DNA of 64,000 nucleotides from Globodera rostochiensis (GCA_018350325.1 JAEVLN010000011.1:1112449-1176448); one strand, 5' to 3'; positions 45,871 through 56,594 are shown, counted from the stretch's first letter. Numbers and translations: made by a program. The notes: generated by a model from the sequence alone, not told the origin.

Positions 45871-46341
45871 CAGGTCTTTTCGACACTGGACGTTTCGACA
45901 CTGAGTTTTAAAAGTTACAAAAAGGGTCCTTTATAGAGTTTCTTGATCGTAGCATCCGAGTCTGAGCTCCATTTTGATCCGATTTAGAACCCCAAACCCG
46001 AATTCGAACAATTTTTCGAAAATTCAAAATTTTTCATAAATCAATTTCGCCTCAAAATCTTTAAAAAAGCATGAATTCGATCTCTACTTGCCCTTTTTTG
46101 TTGTAATTTTTTGCTTTTTGAAGATATTTTTGAAAATTTTTGAATTTTCGAAAAATTGTTTGAATTCGGGCTTGGGGTTCTAAATCGGATCAAAATGGAG
46201 CTCAGACTCGGATGCTACGATCAAGAAACTCTATAAAGGACCCTTTTTGTAGCTTTTAAAACTCAGTGTCGAAACGTCCAGTGTCGAAACGTCCAGTGTC
46301 GAAATGTCCAGTGTCGAAACGTCCAGTGTCGAAAAGTCCTG
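45871..46341. mobile_element. Foldback element, about 470 bp with long inverted arms
   Basis: The ends read CAGGTCTTTTCGACACTGGA and, complemented, CAGGACTTTTCGACACTGGA. The arms stay complementary for about 170 bp, through 'gggtcctttatagagtttct', 'gatcgtagcatccgagtctg' and 'gaattcgaacaatttttcg', around a loop at about 46045-46115. The right arm carries extra copies of a 16-bp 'gtccagtgtcgaaac' unit. I find no clear target duplication. Its interior resembles the 330-bp foldbacks at 15403 and 20870. Confidence 0.85.
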
Positions 46342-46810
46342 CAACGAGATAAACTACCTATTAATTATTAACAGATTAATTTTCACACACCCACCTTTTG
46401 ACTTCCCCATGCGCCCATTCGGTCAATCGCTTATGTTTCTTAATGGTACTGAAATGTTTTTACACTGTGACTCAGCCGACCGGTAGACACTTCAGTCCCG
46501 GGTCAGTAACTTTTCAGGGAATGGGGTTGCCCAACAAAAATTTTTTCGGATTCTTACATAGCAGACCTAGAAGAGTCGATTGATATATATTTTGTTCGAT
46601 TTTGAGTCTAGACCGTATGATCCATTTTTTCCCAGAATTGTAAATAAAACAGAAAGAATTGCAGCATAAACAGACCAGAATTACAGAATAAACAATAAAA
46701 CCAGAATTGTAACAAAAGAAGTTGCAGTAATAAAGGTAATAAAAAAAACTATTACGACTTTTAAAATATGTAATTCACAATTCTCTTACAGAACAAATGT
46801 TCAGTTCCAC

Positions 46811-48178
46811 GTGAATTTATTAATACTTTTAATTCCATTCTATGCAATATATAAAGTTGAAAAGGCTGACTCGGTTAAACTGAACAAAACATTTGATGAA
46901 ATATTTGGAAAAGGTTGGGATGCGGAGGTGCCGGAATTTACAGAAACCAAAGAATGGCATAAAATGGAAACACAGACAACAGAAGTTGAGAGTAAATCAA
47001 CTGATCAGCCCAATCCAAATAACCAAAGCTTTTCTGATCATTATGAAAGTTTTGTCAATAGAAAAATAAGGGAAAGATTTGATGAAATCTATGATGAAAA
47101 TTGGTCTGAAGACGACAATGAATTTAATGAAGAAGCTGAAGCTGATTCAACTGATCAAAATGATTGCATTGATGGACAAAAATGTCAAAAAGTTCAAGAA
47201 AATGGCACAAAACTCATAAAAAGACGCAAAAATGTTTATTCTGATCAGCAAAAGCGTGAAATTGTCGAAGAATTCATTAAATTGAAAAATGAATATAAGC
47301 AAAAAGGGAAATATTCTCAAAAAGAATGGGATCAAAATAATTCTCAAATAGCAAAGAGTGTCGGTGTCGGTATTAACACAATTAAAAATTGGAAAAAAGA
47401 GTTTGGGGTAAGTCAAATAACCCAACAAAACGATTATTCCGATCAGCAAAAGCGTGAAATTGTTGAAGAATTCATTAAATTGAAAAATGAATATAAGCAA
47501 AAAGGGAAATATTCAAGAAAAGAATGGGATCAAAATAATTCTCAAATAGCAAAGAGTGTCGGTGTCGGTATTAACACAATTAAAAATTGGAAAAAAGAGG
47601 TTGGATTAAGCATAAAATTGCATTCAAATAAAGAAAAAATGGAAAAACTCAATCAATATTGTGAAATTAAAAAAAGCAACCCAAAAATTAGTGATTTCGA
47701 AATAGCGGAAAGGTTAAATATTGGAAGAAGTACACTAGGGCAATGGAAAATGGAACTTAAAAATTCTGTCAAAGACGAGTATAATTGTTCTCTACAAAAG
47801 AAACTCGATCAAATAAGCCCAAACAAAGTTTATTCTGATCAGCAAAAGCGTAAAATATTAAAACAATTTGATGAAATAAAAAGCAAATGTAAAAAGGCAA
47901 AACTCAAAAACATTTCGATGCTTGAACTCGAGGAAAAAATTGCAAAAAAATTAGGCGTTTGTAGAGCTACAATTATTGTCTGGAAGCGTAAATTTGGCCT
48001 TTCTGTCAGCAACAAAATTTCTGACGCGACAAAAATTGGAATTTTGAAGAAATATGCCAAAATAAAAGGGAAGAATCCAAAAATGCCAGATACCGTTATT
48101 GCTGAAATGTTAAAGATTTCAACAGAAAGCCTACGTCGTTGGAAAAAACAATTTAAAAAAGAAATAAAGAACCTTTGA
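46811..48178 (+). CDS. Secreted tandem-HTH protein, class I, five HTH repeats, no ATG start
   Basis: The open frame of about 455 codons is intact but begins at GTG where the class I paralogues at 13489 and 54535 have ATG. The sequence 'gttccacgtgaatttattaat' looks like a deletion joining the upstream flank to the second base of the old start. The only nearby ATG (46797) is out of frame and meets TGA at once. The next in-frame Met (METQ) would lose the signal peptide (LLILLIPFYAIYKVEKA). An upstream exon through the acceptor-like 'ttctcttacag' at 46780-46790 is possible but does not restore the frame obviously. Otherwise complete: FDEIFGKGW, FDEIYDENW, CIDGQKC, LIKRRKN, then HTH1 duplicated in tandem (two near-identical units with IAKSVGVGINTIKNWKKE), IAERLNIGRSTLGQW, IAKKLGVCRATIIVWKR, IAEMLKISTESLRRWKK. 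Either a recent pseudogene or a gene with an unusual start. Confidence 0.65.
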   Translation: MNLLILLIPFYAIYKVEKADSVKLNKTFDEIFGKGWDAEVPEFTETKEWHKMETQTTEVESKSTDQPNPNNQSFSDHYESFVNRKIRERFDEIYDENWSEDDNEFNEEAEADSTDQNDCIDGQKCQKVQENGTKLIKRRKNVYSDQQKREIVEEFIKLKNEYKQKGKYSQKEWDQNNSQIAKSVGVGINTIKNWKKEFGVSQITQQNDYSDQQKREIVEEFIKLKNEYKQKGKYSRKEWDQNNSQIAKSVGVGINTIKNWKKEVGLSIKLHSNKEKMEKLNQYCEIKKSNPKISDFEIAERLNIGRSTLGQWKMELKNSVKDEYNCSLQKKLDQISPNKVYSDQQKRKILKQFDEIKSKCKKAKLKNISMLELEEKIAKKLGVCRATIIVWKRKFGLSVSNKISDATKIGILKKYAKIKGKNPKMPDTVIAEMLKISTESLRRWKKQFKKEIKNL

Positions 48179-48609
48179 AAATATAAGGACTTTTAGGTCA
48201 TTGACTCAACTCGAAAATGTATTATTGTTTGATTTCGAATTATTTTAAAATTGTTTTCTTTAAGATTGTTTTTTTCTTAGAATAATTAAAATAATGAGTA
48301 ACTGATTGGTGTGATTCCTGATTTATTTTGTTTCTCTCGAGAGTCTCGACTCGAGAAAAGTCTAGAGTTTTTTGGGTTGCGGGCTCGTGTCTCGAGTCTT
48401 GAATGTTTATTCTTCGATTTTTAAGACTTTTTTACACCCCTAAAAATGGCCTTTTTGGTGAGAATTCATTACATAACTCTGACCTTGAAAGATTTGAAAA
48501 ATACATAATGACAAATTAAATTATACTGAATCGTTGAATGAATGTAATTGAATAATTTAAGTCAGGATAATTGAAATATTTCATCAAGATATAAATCAAA
48601 TTATACGAA

Positions 48610-48722
48610 AATTCGGTTACCCCACATTTGCGGCGCAGACATTTGCGGCCCAGACTTTTGCGGTCCAGACATTTGCGGTCTGCTGGAAATCAGACATTTG
48701 CGGTCCCATTTGCGGCCTCAAT
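48610..48722. repeat. Short tandem repeat, 'agacatttgcggtcc' type
   Basis: Six imperfect 12-16 bp units of ATTTGCGG(C/T)(G/C)C(A/C)G, with one spacer 'tgctggaaatc'. It lies in the 3' flank of the 46.8 kb copy. Confidence 0.75.
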
Positions 48723-49180
48723 AATTGAAGTTGGCATTCTATTAACTTTTAACGGAAATTCGACACCAACACTCAATTTTTTACGTGCTACCAATTAGGG
48801 TTTTAAAATCCAGGGTTTGATCTGGTCCATAAAAATTCAGGTCTGAAAATCGCCACTGAACCTGGTTTTTGGAACGATAAAAAAACTAACAACAACTAAA
48901 TTTTCAATCTAAAATTTTATGATTAATGAATACAAATTTGTTGAGCAATATTTCTTTTGGCTTTTATTCATTTTTTAATTCAACAAAATTTGCCGCTCTC
49001 AACATGTAATTGTAATTGAATTTAAAGTTGTGATAAAATGTTTTCATGAAATTACAATCGCAATTAAATTTTGTATTCCATTTTCGAAAAAACGATATTT
49101 TGAGGATATGGAATCATTTAAAGGAGTATTACCACCTATTTTTGCTTGAGTCCAATCTCATTTTTCTAGTCCTCAATTTT

Positions 49181-49250
49181 GTAGGGCTTACGGTCGAAGC
49201 TGTTTACTGTGACCTTGAGGGGGTATGTAAAGATTCCCCAGAGATTATTA
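49181..49250 (+). pseudogene. Relic of exon 2 of the cysteine-rich gene family
   Basis: 'tttgtagggcttacgg' followed by sequence reading AVYCDLEGVCKDSPE matches exon 2 of the gene at 61983 (GLTDGAVSCNLEGVCKDSPE), including its splice acceptor. One base is lost after the acceptor (ggcttacg for ggcttaacg), breaking the frame relative to the splice. After the GAG codon it joins class II family upstream sequence ('ggtaattgtataaaaaattt'). Confidence 0.8.
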
Positions 49251-49482
49251 TAGGTAATTGTATAAAAAATTTGCTATTATTATTCGATTTTTCTAAAAAA
49301 AATATATTGCCTGTATTATTGAATATTATTAAAATAATTTGGCTTTGAACGATTTGATCTTTCCAAGAAACAATTACAAATATTGGATTAATAAACATAG
49401 GCTTTTTATTGACAAAACTCAGAATAACTAATATTATTAACATTTTCAATAAAATAAAAAAAATTTTAAGGAATAGAAGGCA

Positions 49483-50653
49483 ATGAAAGTTTGGCTATTA
49501 ATTATTTCTTTAATTTCTGCAATATTTTTGGTCAAAAACGCTGAATCTGTGAGCCAACCAAAACTAAATAAAACATTTGATGAAATATTTGGAAAAGGTT
49601 GGGACGCGGAGGTGCCGGAATTTACAGAAACCAAAGAATGGCATAAAATGGAAACACAGACAACAGAAGTTGAGAATAAATCAACTGATCAGCCCAATCG
49701 AAATGAACAAAGCTTTTCTGATCATTTTGAAAGTTTTGTCAATAGAAAAATAAAGGAAAGATTTGATGAAATCTATGATGAAAATTGGTCTGAAGACGAC
49801 AATGAATTAATTGAAGAAGCTGAAGCTGATTCAACTGATCAAAATGATTGCATTGATGGGCAAAAATGTCAAAAAGTGCAAGAAAATGGCACAAAACTCA
49901 TAAATGTTTATTCTGATCAGCAAAAACGTGAAAGTGTCGAAGAATTCATTAAAATGAAAAATGAAATATAAGCAAAAAGGGAAATATTCTCATAAAGAAT
50001 GGGATCAAAATAATTCTCAAATAGCAAAGAGTGTCGGTGTCAGTATTAACACAATTAAAAATTGGAAAAAAGAGTTTGGATTAAGCATAAAATTGCATTC
50101 AAATAAAGAAAAAAGGGAAAAACTAAAGCAATATTGTGAAATTAAAAAAAATAGCCCAAAAATTAGTGATTTCGAAATAGCGGAAAGGTTAAATATTGGA
50201 GGAAGCACACTGAAGGCATGGAAAAGGGAACTTAAAAATTCTGTCAAAGATAAGAATAATTTTTTTTTACAAAAGGAACTTGATAAAATAAGTCAAAACA
50301 AAGGTTATTCTTATCAACAAAAGCATGAAATTTTGAAACAATTTGATGAAATAAAAAGTAAATGTAAAAAGGCAAAACTCAAAAACATTTCAAAGAATGA
50401 ACTCGATACGAAAATTGCAAAAAAATTGGGCGTTTGTTCCGGCACAATATTTAAATGGAAGCGCGAATTTGGCATTTCTGTCAGCAATAAAATTTCAAAT
50501 GCAACAAAAATTGGAATTTTAAAGAAATATGCCAAAATAAAAGGGAAAAATCCGAAAATTACTGATGCCGTTATTGCTAAAATGTTGAACATATCATCAA
50601 AAAGTCTAACTAATTGGAAAAAACAATTTAAAGAAGAAATTAAGAACCTTTGA
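49483..50653 (+). pseudogene. Secreted tandem-HTH copy with a single frameshift
   Basis: The ATG and class II signal peptide (MKVWLLIISLISAIFLVKNAES), both FDEI motifs and CIDGQKC are intact. At about 49963 'aaaaatgaaatataagc' has one extra A relative to 'aaaatgaatataagc' in paralogues, shifting the frame within HTH1. The rest (49961-50653) is open and complete in the next frame: IAKSVGVSINTIKNWKK, IAERLNIGGSTLKAWKR, IAKKLGVCSGTIFKWKR, IAKMLNISSKSLTNWKK and the usual C-terminus. A single-base sequencing error would restore a 390-residue protein, so the gene may be intact in the animal. Confidence 0.8.
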
Positions 50654-51050
50654 AAATATAAGGACTTTTAGGCCATTGACTCAACTCGAAAATGTATTAT
50701 TGTTTGGGATCGAATTATTTTAAAATTGTTGTTATTTATGTAAAGATTGCTTTTTTTTCTTAGAAGAATTAAAATAAATAATGAACAACAGATTGTTGTG
50801 ATTCCTGATTAATGGCATTTTTAGTTAGAATTCATTACATAACTCTGACCTTGAAAGATTTGAAAAATACATAATGACAAATTAAATTATACTGTATTTT
50901 TAAAATATGTAAAGTGATTGAACACGAAGGTGACAATGTGATCAATCGAATAATGTTCTAAATATAATTTTGCTTGCCTTTTTCGCATTCAAGCATGAAT
51001 TAAAAATGTTTAGGAATTTTACTGATACATCAATGAGCCTTAGCAAATAA

Positions 51051-51791
51051 CAGGCATGGACACGGGGCATGGACACGGTTACCCGTAACCGCGGTTACCC
51101 GCGGTTAACGGTTATGACCACTAAAACCGCGGTTAACCGTCGTATCCGTTATTTTGACGCTCAAGAAAATGTATTTTTGCCTTTCTTATATTGTTCACTT
51201 TAATTTTTAAATCGGTTTTTAATGTAAGTTCAACTCCAGGAATTCTCAATTTGAAGCAGAATCGGCAATAATTCCTTGACAAAATGTTTTAAAAATTTAC
51301 AACTTCGAACCAATTTTCATCACAAGACCCCCTCAAATTTCAAAATTTTCTCGGCGGCGCCTATCGGCAACGCCAACCCACCTGCCACTCCACAGAAATT
51401 CTCAAAAAAAAATTGGCAAAATTTTTGAAATTTTTGCGCATTTTTTCTTAACAAAAATGTTAAAAATTTCTTCCGACGTCGGATCACTTGTAGGTTCAGT
51501 ACGCATCAATTTTGATTGATTTTTAAAAAGACAACCCAACACGATCAGAAAAAATTTGCTTTGAACAATCAATTTATTCGAAAACTGGAAAACTTTAATG
51601 ATTTTTAATTAATGCGGTTAACCGCGGCTAACCGCGGGCGGTTAACGGTTATGGAATTTTAAAAGAGCACGGTTACGGGCGGTTAACGGTTATGAGATTT
51701 TTAGGACGGGCGGTTACGGACGGTTAACGTTTCTAAGTGTTTGAGGACGGGCGGTTACGTTTAAGGAAATTCATAACCGTGTCCATGCCTG
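51051..51791. mobile_element. hAT-like non-autonomous element, 741 bp, TSD GCAAATAA
   Basis: Terminal repeats CAGGCATGGACACGG / CCGTGTCCATGCCTG. Direct 8-bp repeats GCAAATAA at 51043-51050 and 51792-51799. The subterminal regions are rich in 'ggttaaccgcgg' and 'cggttaacggttatg' units in both orientations. A copy of the GC palindrome lies inside at 51353-51376, so that motif is carried by at least one element. No transposase frame. Confidence 0.92.
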
Positions 51792-52129
51792 GCAAATAAA
51801 GATTTTGATTTTTGAGTATTTTTGTCCATTTACACTCACCCATTCTAACTTGGGATCTTCGAGACTCATATTTCACATTCGATTATTCGCTAAATTAATA
51901 ATTACCGTATTTCCTCTATTAGTACTTTCCGTTAGCATAACAGTTAAGCGGAGTTTGTCGTGGCATATTTACTGTTAAAATGTACTTGGCTTGAGTTTAA
52001 GTAAAGCAATATTGTTAATTTTATATATATATCCGAATTAAGCTTTTGTATATTTTAATGCATAAAAGTTTAAGCTCAACACGATCTGTTGATCGTATTC
52101 TTTTTTAACCGTTTAAAAATGATTATTTT

Positions 52130-52689
52130 TTAATTTTGGCACGTTAATCGGTCATGAGGGGCGAAAATATTTTGGCCAAAAGGTTGAAGATTATATATTT
52201 CGCCATTTTGATGCGTATGCTTTAGCTGGGCTCCCTCAGGGGGAGGAGCCCTTCCTCCCATTCCTCCTTTTCGGCCATTGGTTCTCGCCTTACACCTCCT
52301 ATTCCTGCGGGAACTACCCCTGGTTCCTCATTTTGGCACTCTCCCTTTTTTTCTACCTCATGTGGTCGTTTTTGGTTTTTAAAGTCGCTTGGGCGGAGAA
52401 GTTGGGAGGTGCTAGGGGGTGTGATTTTTGGGGTGGGGTGATGGAGTCGTGTTTGGAGCATGGGGGGGGGCTTTCTGCAGGACGACTGTGTGGGGAGGAG
52501 GCTTGGAGTTGTGCACCTCACCCCCACATCCGCAGCCGCTTCGGGAACCTACCTCTCCGTCTGAATCCACTCATTGCGGGTGAAGAACGGGGAGTAGGGC
52601 GGCAGTATGTAGTTGTGGTCGACGCGGCATTCCGCCGGCACCACCAGCCTCTCCACCACCACTTCCTGGCGCTGTTGCAGCCCCGCCAT
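52130..52689 (-). CDS. Candidate three-exon gene, function unknown
   Basis: A GC-rich island. Minus-strand exon 1 (52689-52553) starts at ATG (GCCATGGCG context). It encodes MAGLQQRQEVVVERL then a convincing folded-protein-like stretch with CRVDHNYILPPYSPFFTRNEW, ending at donor AG|GTAGGT. Exon 2 (52485-52357, acceptor cccacacag, donor GAG|GTAGAA) is Pro/Ser-rich. Exon 3 (52304-52130, acceptor cccgcag) is Arg/Gly-rich then ordinary, ending TAA. Phases agree (2, then 2), giving about 146 residues. Only exon 1 looks strongly coding; the rest is a reconstruction. It abuts a broken family copy at 52704, so it may be a captured gene end. Family not recognised. Confidence 0.35.
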
Positions 52690-52703
52690 GCCTCCGGTTA
52701 AAT

Positions 52704-53364
52704 CTGATAAAGAAAAAAAGGAAAAACTGAAGCAATATTTGAAATTAAAAGAATCAACCCAAAAATAAAAGAAGTTGAAATAGCGGAAAGTTTAAACATT
52801 GGAAGAAGCACACTAAGGCATGGAAAATGGAAATTAAAAATGCTGTCAAAAATGAAAAGGATTTTTCTTTACAAAAGAAACTCAATCAAATAAGCCAAAA
52901 CAAAGCTTATTCTGATCAACGCAAACGTCAACTTATCCAAAAATTCCGTAAAAATGAAAGATTATTATCGGAAAAAACAAACGCGCACACTCAACCAAAG
53001 AATGGGTTCAAATTGAGAGAAAAATATCAAAAGGTTTGGGTATTGGTCGCTCAACAATTTATAGATGGAGAAAAGAATTGGGTCTAAGTCAAGAAAAGTT
53101 TTTTGAGTTAAAAAAACGTAAAATTTTGAAACAATTTGAAAAGATTAAAAGCAAATGTAAGAACGCAAAAACTGAATGGAAGCGCGAATTTGGCATTTCA
53201 GTCAGCAATAAAATTTCTGATGCAAAAAAATTGGAATTTTAAAGAAATATGCCAAAATAAAAGGGGAAAATCCGAAAATGACAGATGCCGTTATTGCTAA
53301 AATGTTGAAGATTTCAATAAGAAGCCTAATTAATTGGAAAAAACAATTTAAAGATGAAGTTTAG
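52704..53364 (+). pseudogene. Degraded tandem-HTH family copy lacking its 5' half
   Basis: Begins inside HTH2 ('aaagaaaaaaaggaaaaactgaagc', AESLNIGRSTL) and continues with frameshifts through a 25218-type first HTH (KGLGIGRSTIYRWRKELGLSQEK), a deletion in HTH3 that removes the IAKKLGV half, and a complete HTH4 (IAKMLKISIRSLINWKKQ). Signal peptide and FDEI motifs are absent. The order HTH2, GLGIGRSTIYRW, HTH3, HTH4 in one copy links the two architectures of the family. Confidence 0.82.
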
Positions 53365-53829
53365 AGCCTTTGAACTGATGTGCTAACTCCACCACCGAGA
53401 TTGATTTAAGAATCAATTTAAGCGTCGAAAAAAAGCCCAAAAAGTTAAAATTTTAAAAATTGGGAGGCAATCGATAAAAATGGATAAATTCTTAACCTTA
53501 GAATGGATGAATGATCGCCGTTCCTCCCGTATCATTCATTAGACCCCAAAGTCGATCGAAAAAATTCTATCGAAAACATTTATTGATGTAAATAAAATCC
53601 GAATTTTTTTTTCAAGTTTTTAAATCCATACAAACAATTTTTATTATTTTACAAGGTGCAATTTAAAAACGAAAAATTTTTCCTTAAGAGATCGGATTTA
53701 TATTGAATAGAAAACGTGTGCAATATTTGACCAAAACCTACAAAAAGTGCCAAAATATTGATTAAAACATTTGCTAAAACTGACTAAAAAATCTTTAAAA
53801 TTCGTCACTTTATGAGTTCCTATGCCAAT

Positions 53830-54240
53830 TGTGAATGAACTATTTTTCAGACAATTTTTTAAAGAATGATCAGACCCCATCAAATTGATGGACTGCTCCA
53901 ATTTTAAGCACAAGGCGCCGCCGGGGGAAATCTTTTTGAAGATTTGTTAACAAAATTGCTCCAAATTTACCTAAAAATCCAAAGTTTTGAGAGGGCGCTT
54001 TGACATTTTGAATACGCAATGCCAAATCATGATTTCTCCTTTAAAATTACAAATTTTTAGACTTCCAGCCAAATCTTCATTTTGCAAGGACATTCTTGGA
54101 AATAAAGACATTTCCAAGACCGAGAGCCCATTTCCAAGGACTATCCTTGCATCCAAGGACGAATTCAAACCCCGTTTTACATCATTTATAACTATTTTTG
54201 TTTGTAATTATGAATAAACACGAAATAAACGCTATAACAA
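53830..54240 (+). repeat. Duplicated fragments of the bcat 3' flank
   Basis: 'aatgatcagaccccatcaaattgatggactgctccaatttt' at 53864 matches 41471-41513 just after the aminotransferase stop. 'ttacatcatttataactatttttgtttgtaattatg' at 54177 matches 41597-41633. Sequence between the two differs. The next features downstream are a class I tandem-HTH gene in both places (54535 and 46811), so a block containing the bcat 3' end and a class I gene was duplicated. Confidence 0.8.
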
Positions 54241-54534
54241 AAATTATCGTTTGAACTTCTAAATCGTTCTGCATCCAAATTTGTTTTCCCACAAATTTTG
54301 ATTTGTGAAAATTTTATGCCAAAAAGCATTTCCGCACTCAATTTAAATTTAAAAAATATTAGAATCAGTGATAAAGTAATAAATAGCATTATTACGAATT
54401 TAAAATTATGTAATCCATAAATTCTGAGAAAAAATGTTCAATTCCACGTTTCATATAATGCTAATAATAAATCAATACAATATGACTTAATAATTTTATA
54501 AGCATCCAAATATCCATAATTTAATAAAATAAAT

Positions 54535-55587
54535 ATGAAAAAATTATTATTAGTTTTAATTCCATTCTATGCAATATATAAAGTTGAAAAGGCTGACTCG
54601 GTTAAACTGAACAAAACATTTGATGAAATATTTGGAAAAGGTTGGGACGCGGAGGTGCCGGAATTTACAGAAACCAAAGAATGGCATAAAATGGAAACAC
54701 AGACAACAGAAGTTGAGAATAAATCAACTGATCAGCCCAATCCAAATGAAGAAGCTGAAGCTGATTCAACTGATCAAAATGATTGCATTGGTGGGCAAAA
54801 ATGTCAAAAAGTGCAAGAAATTGGCACAAAACTCATAAATGTTTATTCTGATCAGCAAAAGCGTGAAATTGTTGAAGAATTCATTAAATTGAAAAATGAA
54901 TATAAGCAAAAAGGGAAATATTCTCATAAAGAATGGGATCAAAATAATTCTCAAATTGCAAAGAGTGTCGGTGTCGGTATTAATACAATTAAAATTTGGA
55001 AAAAAGAGTTTGGACTAAGCATAAAATTACATTCAAATAAAGAAAAAATGGAAAAACTAAAGCAATATTGTGAAATTAAAAAAAGTAACCCAAAAATTAG
55101 AGATTTCGAAATAGCTGAAAGGTTAAATATTGGAGTAAGCACACTAAGGCAATGGAAAAGGGAACTTAAAAATGATGTCAAAGATGAGAATGATTGCGCT
55201 CTACAAAAGGAACTCGATCAAATAATCCCCTACAAAGCTTATTCTGATCAACAAAAGCGTGAAATATTAAAACAATTTGATCAGATTAAAAGCAAATGTA
55301 AAAAGGCAAAACTCAAAAACATTTCGATGGTTGAACTCGATGAAAAAATTGCAAAAAAATTATTTGTTTCTACCGCCAGAATTTATCAATGGAAGCGCGA
55401 ATTTGGCATTTCTGTCAGCAATAAAATTTCAAATGCAACAAAAATTGGAATTTTGAAGAAATATGCCAAAATAAAAGGGAAGAATCCAAAAATGCCAGAT
55501 ACCGTTATTGCTGAAATGTTAAAGATTTCAACAGGCAGCCTATCTAATTGGAAAAAACAATTTAAAGAAGAAATTAACAACCTTTGA
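54535..55587 (+). CDS. Secreted tandem-HTH protein, class I, 350 aa
   Basis: Intronless, ATG intact. Signal peptide MKKLLLVLIPFYAIYKVEKA and FDEIFGKGW are present. The second FDEIYDENW motif is deleted: the sequence runs STDQPNPNEEAEADSTDQ, skipping about 38 residues found in other copies without breaking the frame. CIGGQKC follows, and TKLINVYS in place of the KRRK patch, as in 13489. Four HTH-like repeats: IAKSVGVGINTIKIWKK, IAERLNIGVSTLRQWKR, IAKKLFVSTARIYQWKR (divergent third helix) and IAEMLKISTGSLSNWKK. C-terminus FKEEINNL. Its closest relative by leader and flanks is 46811, from which it differs by lacking the HTH1 duplication. Confidence 0.85.
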   Translation: MKKLLLVLIPFYAIYKVEKADSVKLNKTFDEIFGKGWDAEVPEFTETKEWHKMETQTTEVENKSTDQPNPNEEAEADSTDQNDCIGGQKCQKVQEIGTKLINVYSDQQKREIVEEFIKLKNEYKQKGKYSHKEWDQNNSQIAKSVGVGINTIKIWKKEFGLSIKLHSNKEKMEKLKQYCEIKKSNPKIRDFEIAERLNIGVSTLRQWKRELKNDVKDENDCALQKELDQIIPYKAYSDQQKREILKQFDQIKSKCKKAKLKNISMVELDEKIAKKLFVSTARIYQWKREFGISVSNKISNATKIGILKKYAKIKGKNPKMPDTVIAEMLKISTGSLSNWKKQFKEEINNL

Positions 55588-55813
55588 AAATATAAAGTCT
55601 TTTAGGCTATTGACTCAACTCGAAATGTATTATTGGTTTGAGACCGAATTATTTTAAAATTGTTGTTATTTAAAGATTGCTTTTTTCTTAGAAGAATTAA
55701 AATAATGAGTAACAGATTATTGTGATTCCTGATTTATATTGTTTCTCTTCGGATTTCCTTTCTTATAAATCGTTCCGTGCATATCTTGCCAGTTTTGTTT
55801 TATCCCTGTATAG

Positions 55814-56074
55814 CAGGGTTGCCACCTTTTTGAAAATCGAAAATCGGCAAAATTTCTGGAATAGGAAAAGCTGCAATTTAAACCCTGAATTGTTTAGAAA
55901 AAATTGTTGGAGTACTGAAATATGGTTAAAAAACTCATTTCATGCAAAAAATAAAAATTTACTGCATTTTTCACAAATTTTGTAAAGTGTCCTTATTTTT
56001 GCCAGCAAAATGCCGCAACATCTATTTTTGAACTTCACTGTCCTTATTTCACAAAATTTTTGTTGGCAACCCTG
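55814..56074. mobile_element. hAT-like MITE, 261 bp, TSD CTGTATAG
   Basis: Begins CAGGGTTGCCACC and ends TTGGCAACCCTG; direct repeats CTGTATAG at 55806-55813 and 56075-56082. It is inserted in the 3' flank of the 54.5 kb gene; the homologous flank at 48.3 kb lacks it. Non-coding. Confidence 0.92.
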
Positions 56075-56594
56075 CTGTATAGTAGTGATGCACGAGAGTC
56101 TCGACTCGAGAAAAATTTAGAGTTTTTTAGGTTTCGGGCTCGCGCTCGTGTCTCAAGTCTTGAGTGTTTAGTCTCTTAAAAAGGAACTCTTGGGCATTCT
56201 AATAATTATGTGTTATGCCAATAAATATTGACAGCTTGAATGGCACAATATGAAGACATAATAATAATAAAAAAGAATTCACAAGATTTTCTAACCAATC
56301 CATAAAATTCAGGTCTGAAAAATCGCCACTAGACCTGGGGTTTGGATTGATAAAAAAACTAACAACAACTGATTTAATAATAAAAATTTATGAAATACCA
56401 ATTTTTGTTTTTGATTTCAACAAAATGTCCGCTCTCAAAATCTATTTGTAATTGAATTCAAAGTGTAATCGAAAATTTTATGAAATTACAATTTAACTGT
56501 TGTCCCCGACCTCCAAGCATTAAGGGATGGGCGGGCGGGCGAGCGCGCGAGCGAGTACACGGAATGGTGCAAACCCATATATCACACACAAAAC

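Noticed and set aside
46304..46486. Frame beginning SSVETSSVEK
   Set aside because: Reads the 16-bp 'gtccagtgtcgaaac' repeats at the end of the foldback element.
49046..49348. 100-codon frame as a gene
   Set aside because: Only a piece of about 60 bp inside it (AVYCDLEGVCKDSPE) is meaningful, as a relic of the cysteine-rich gene exon; the rest is random AT-rich sequence.
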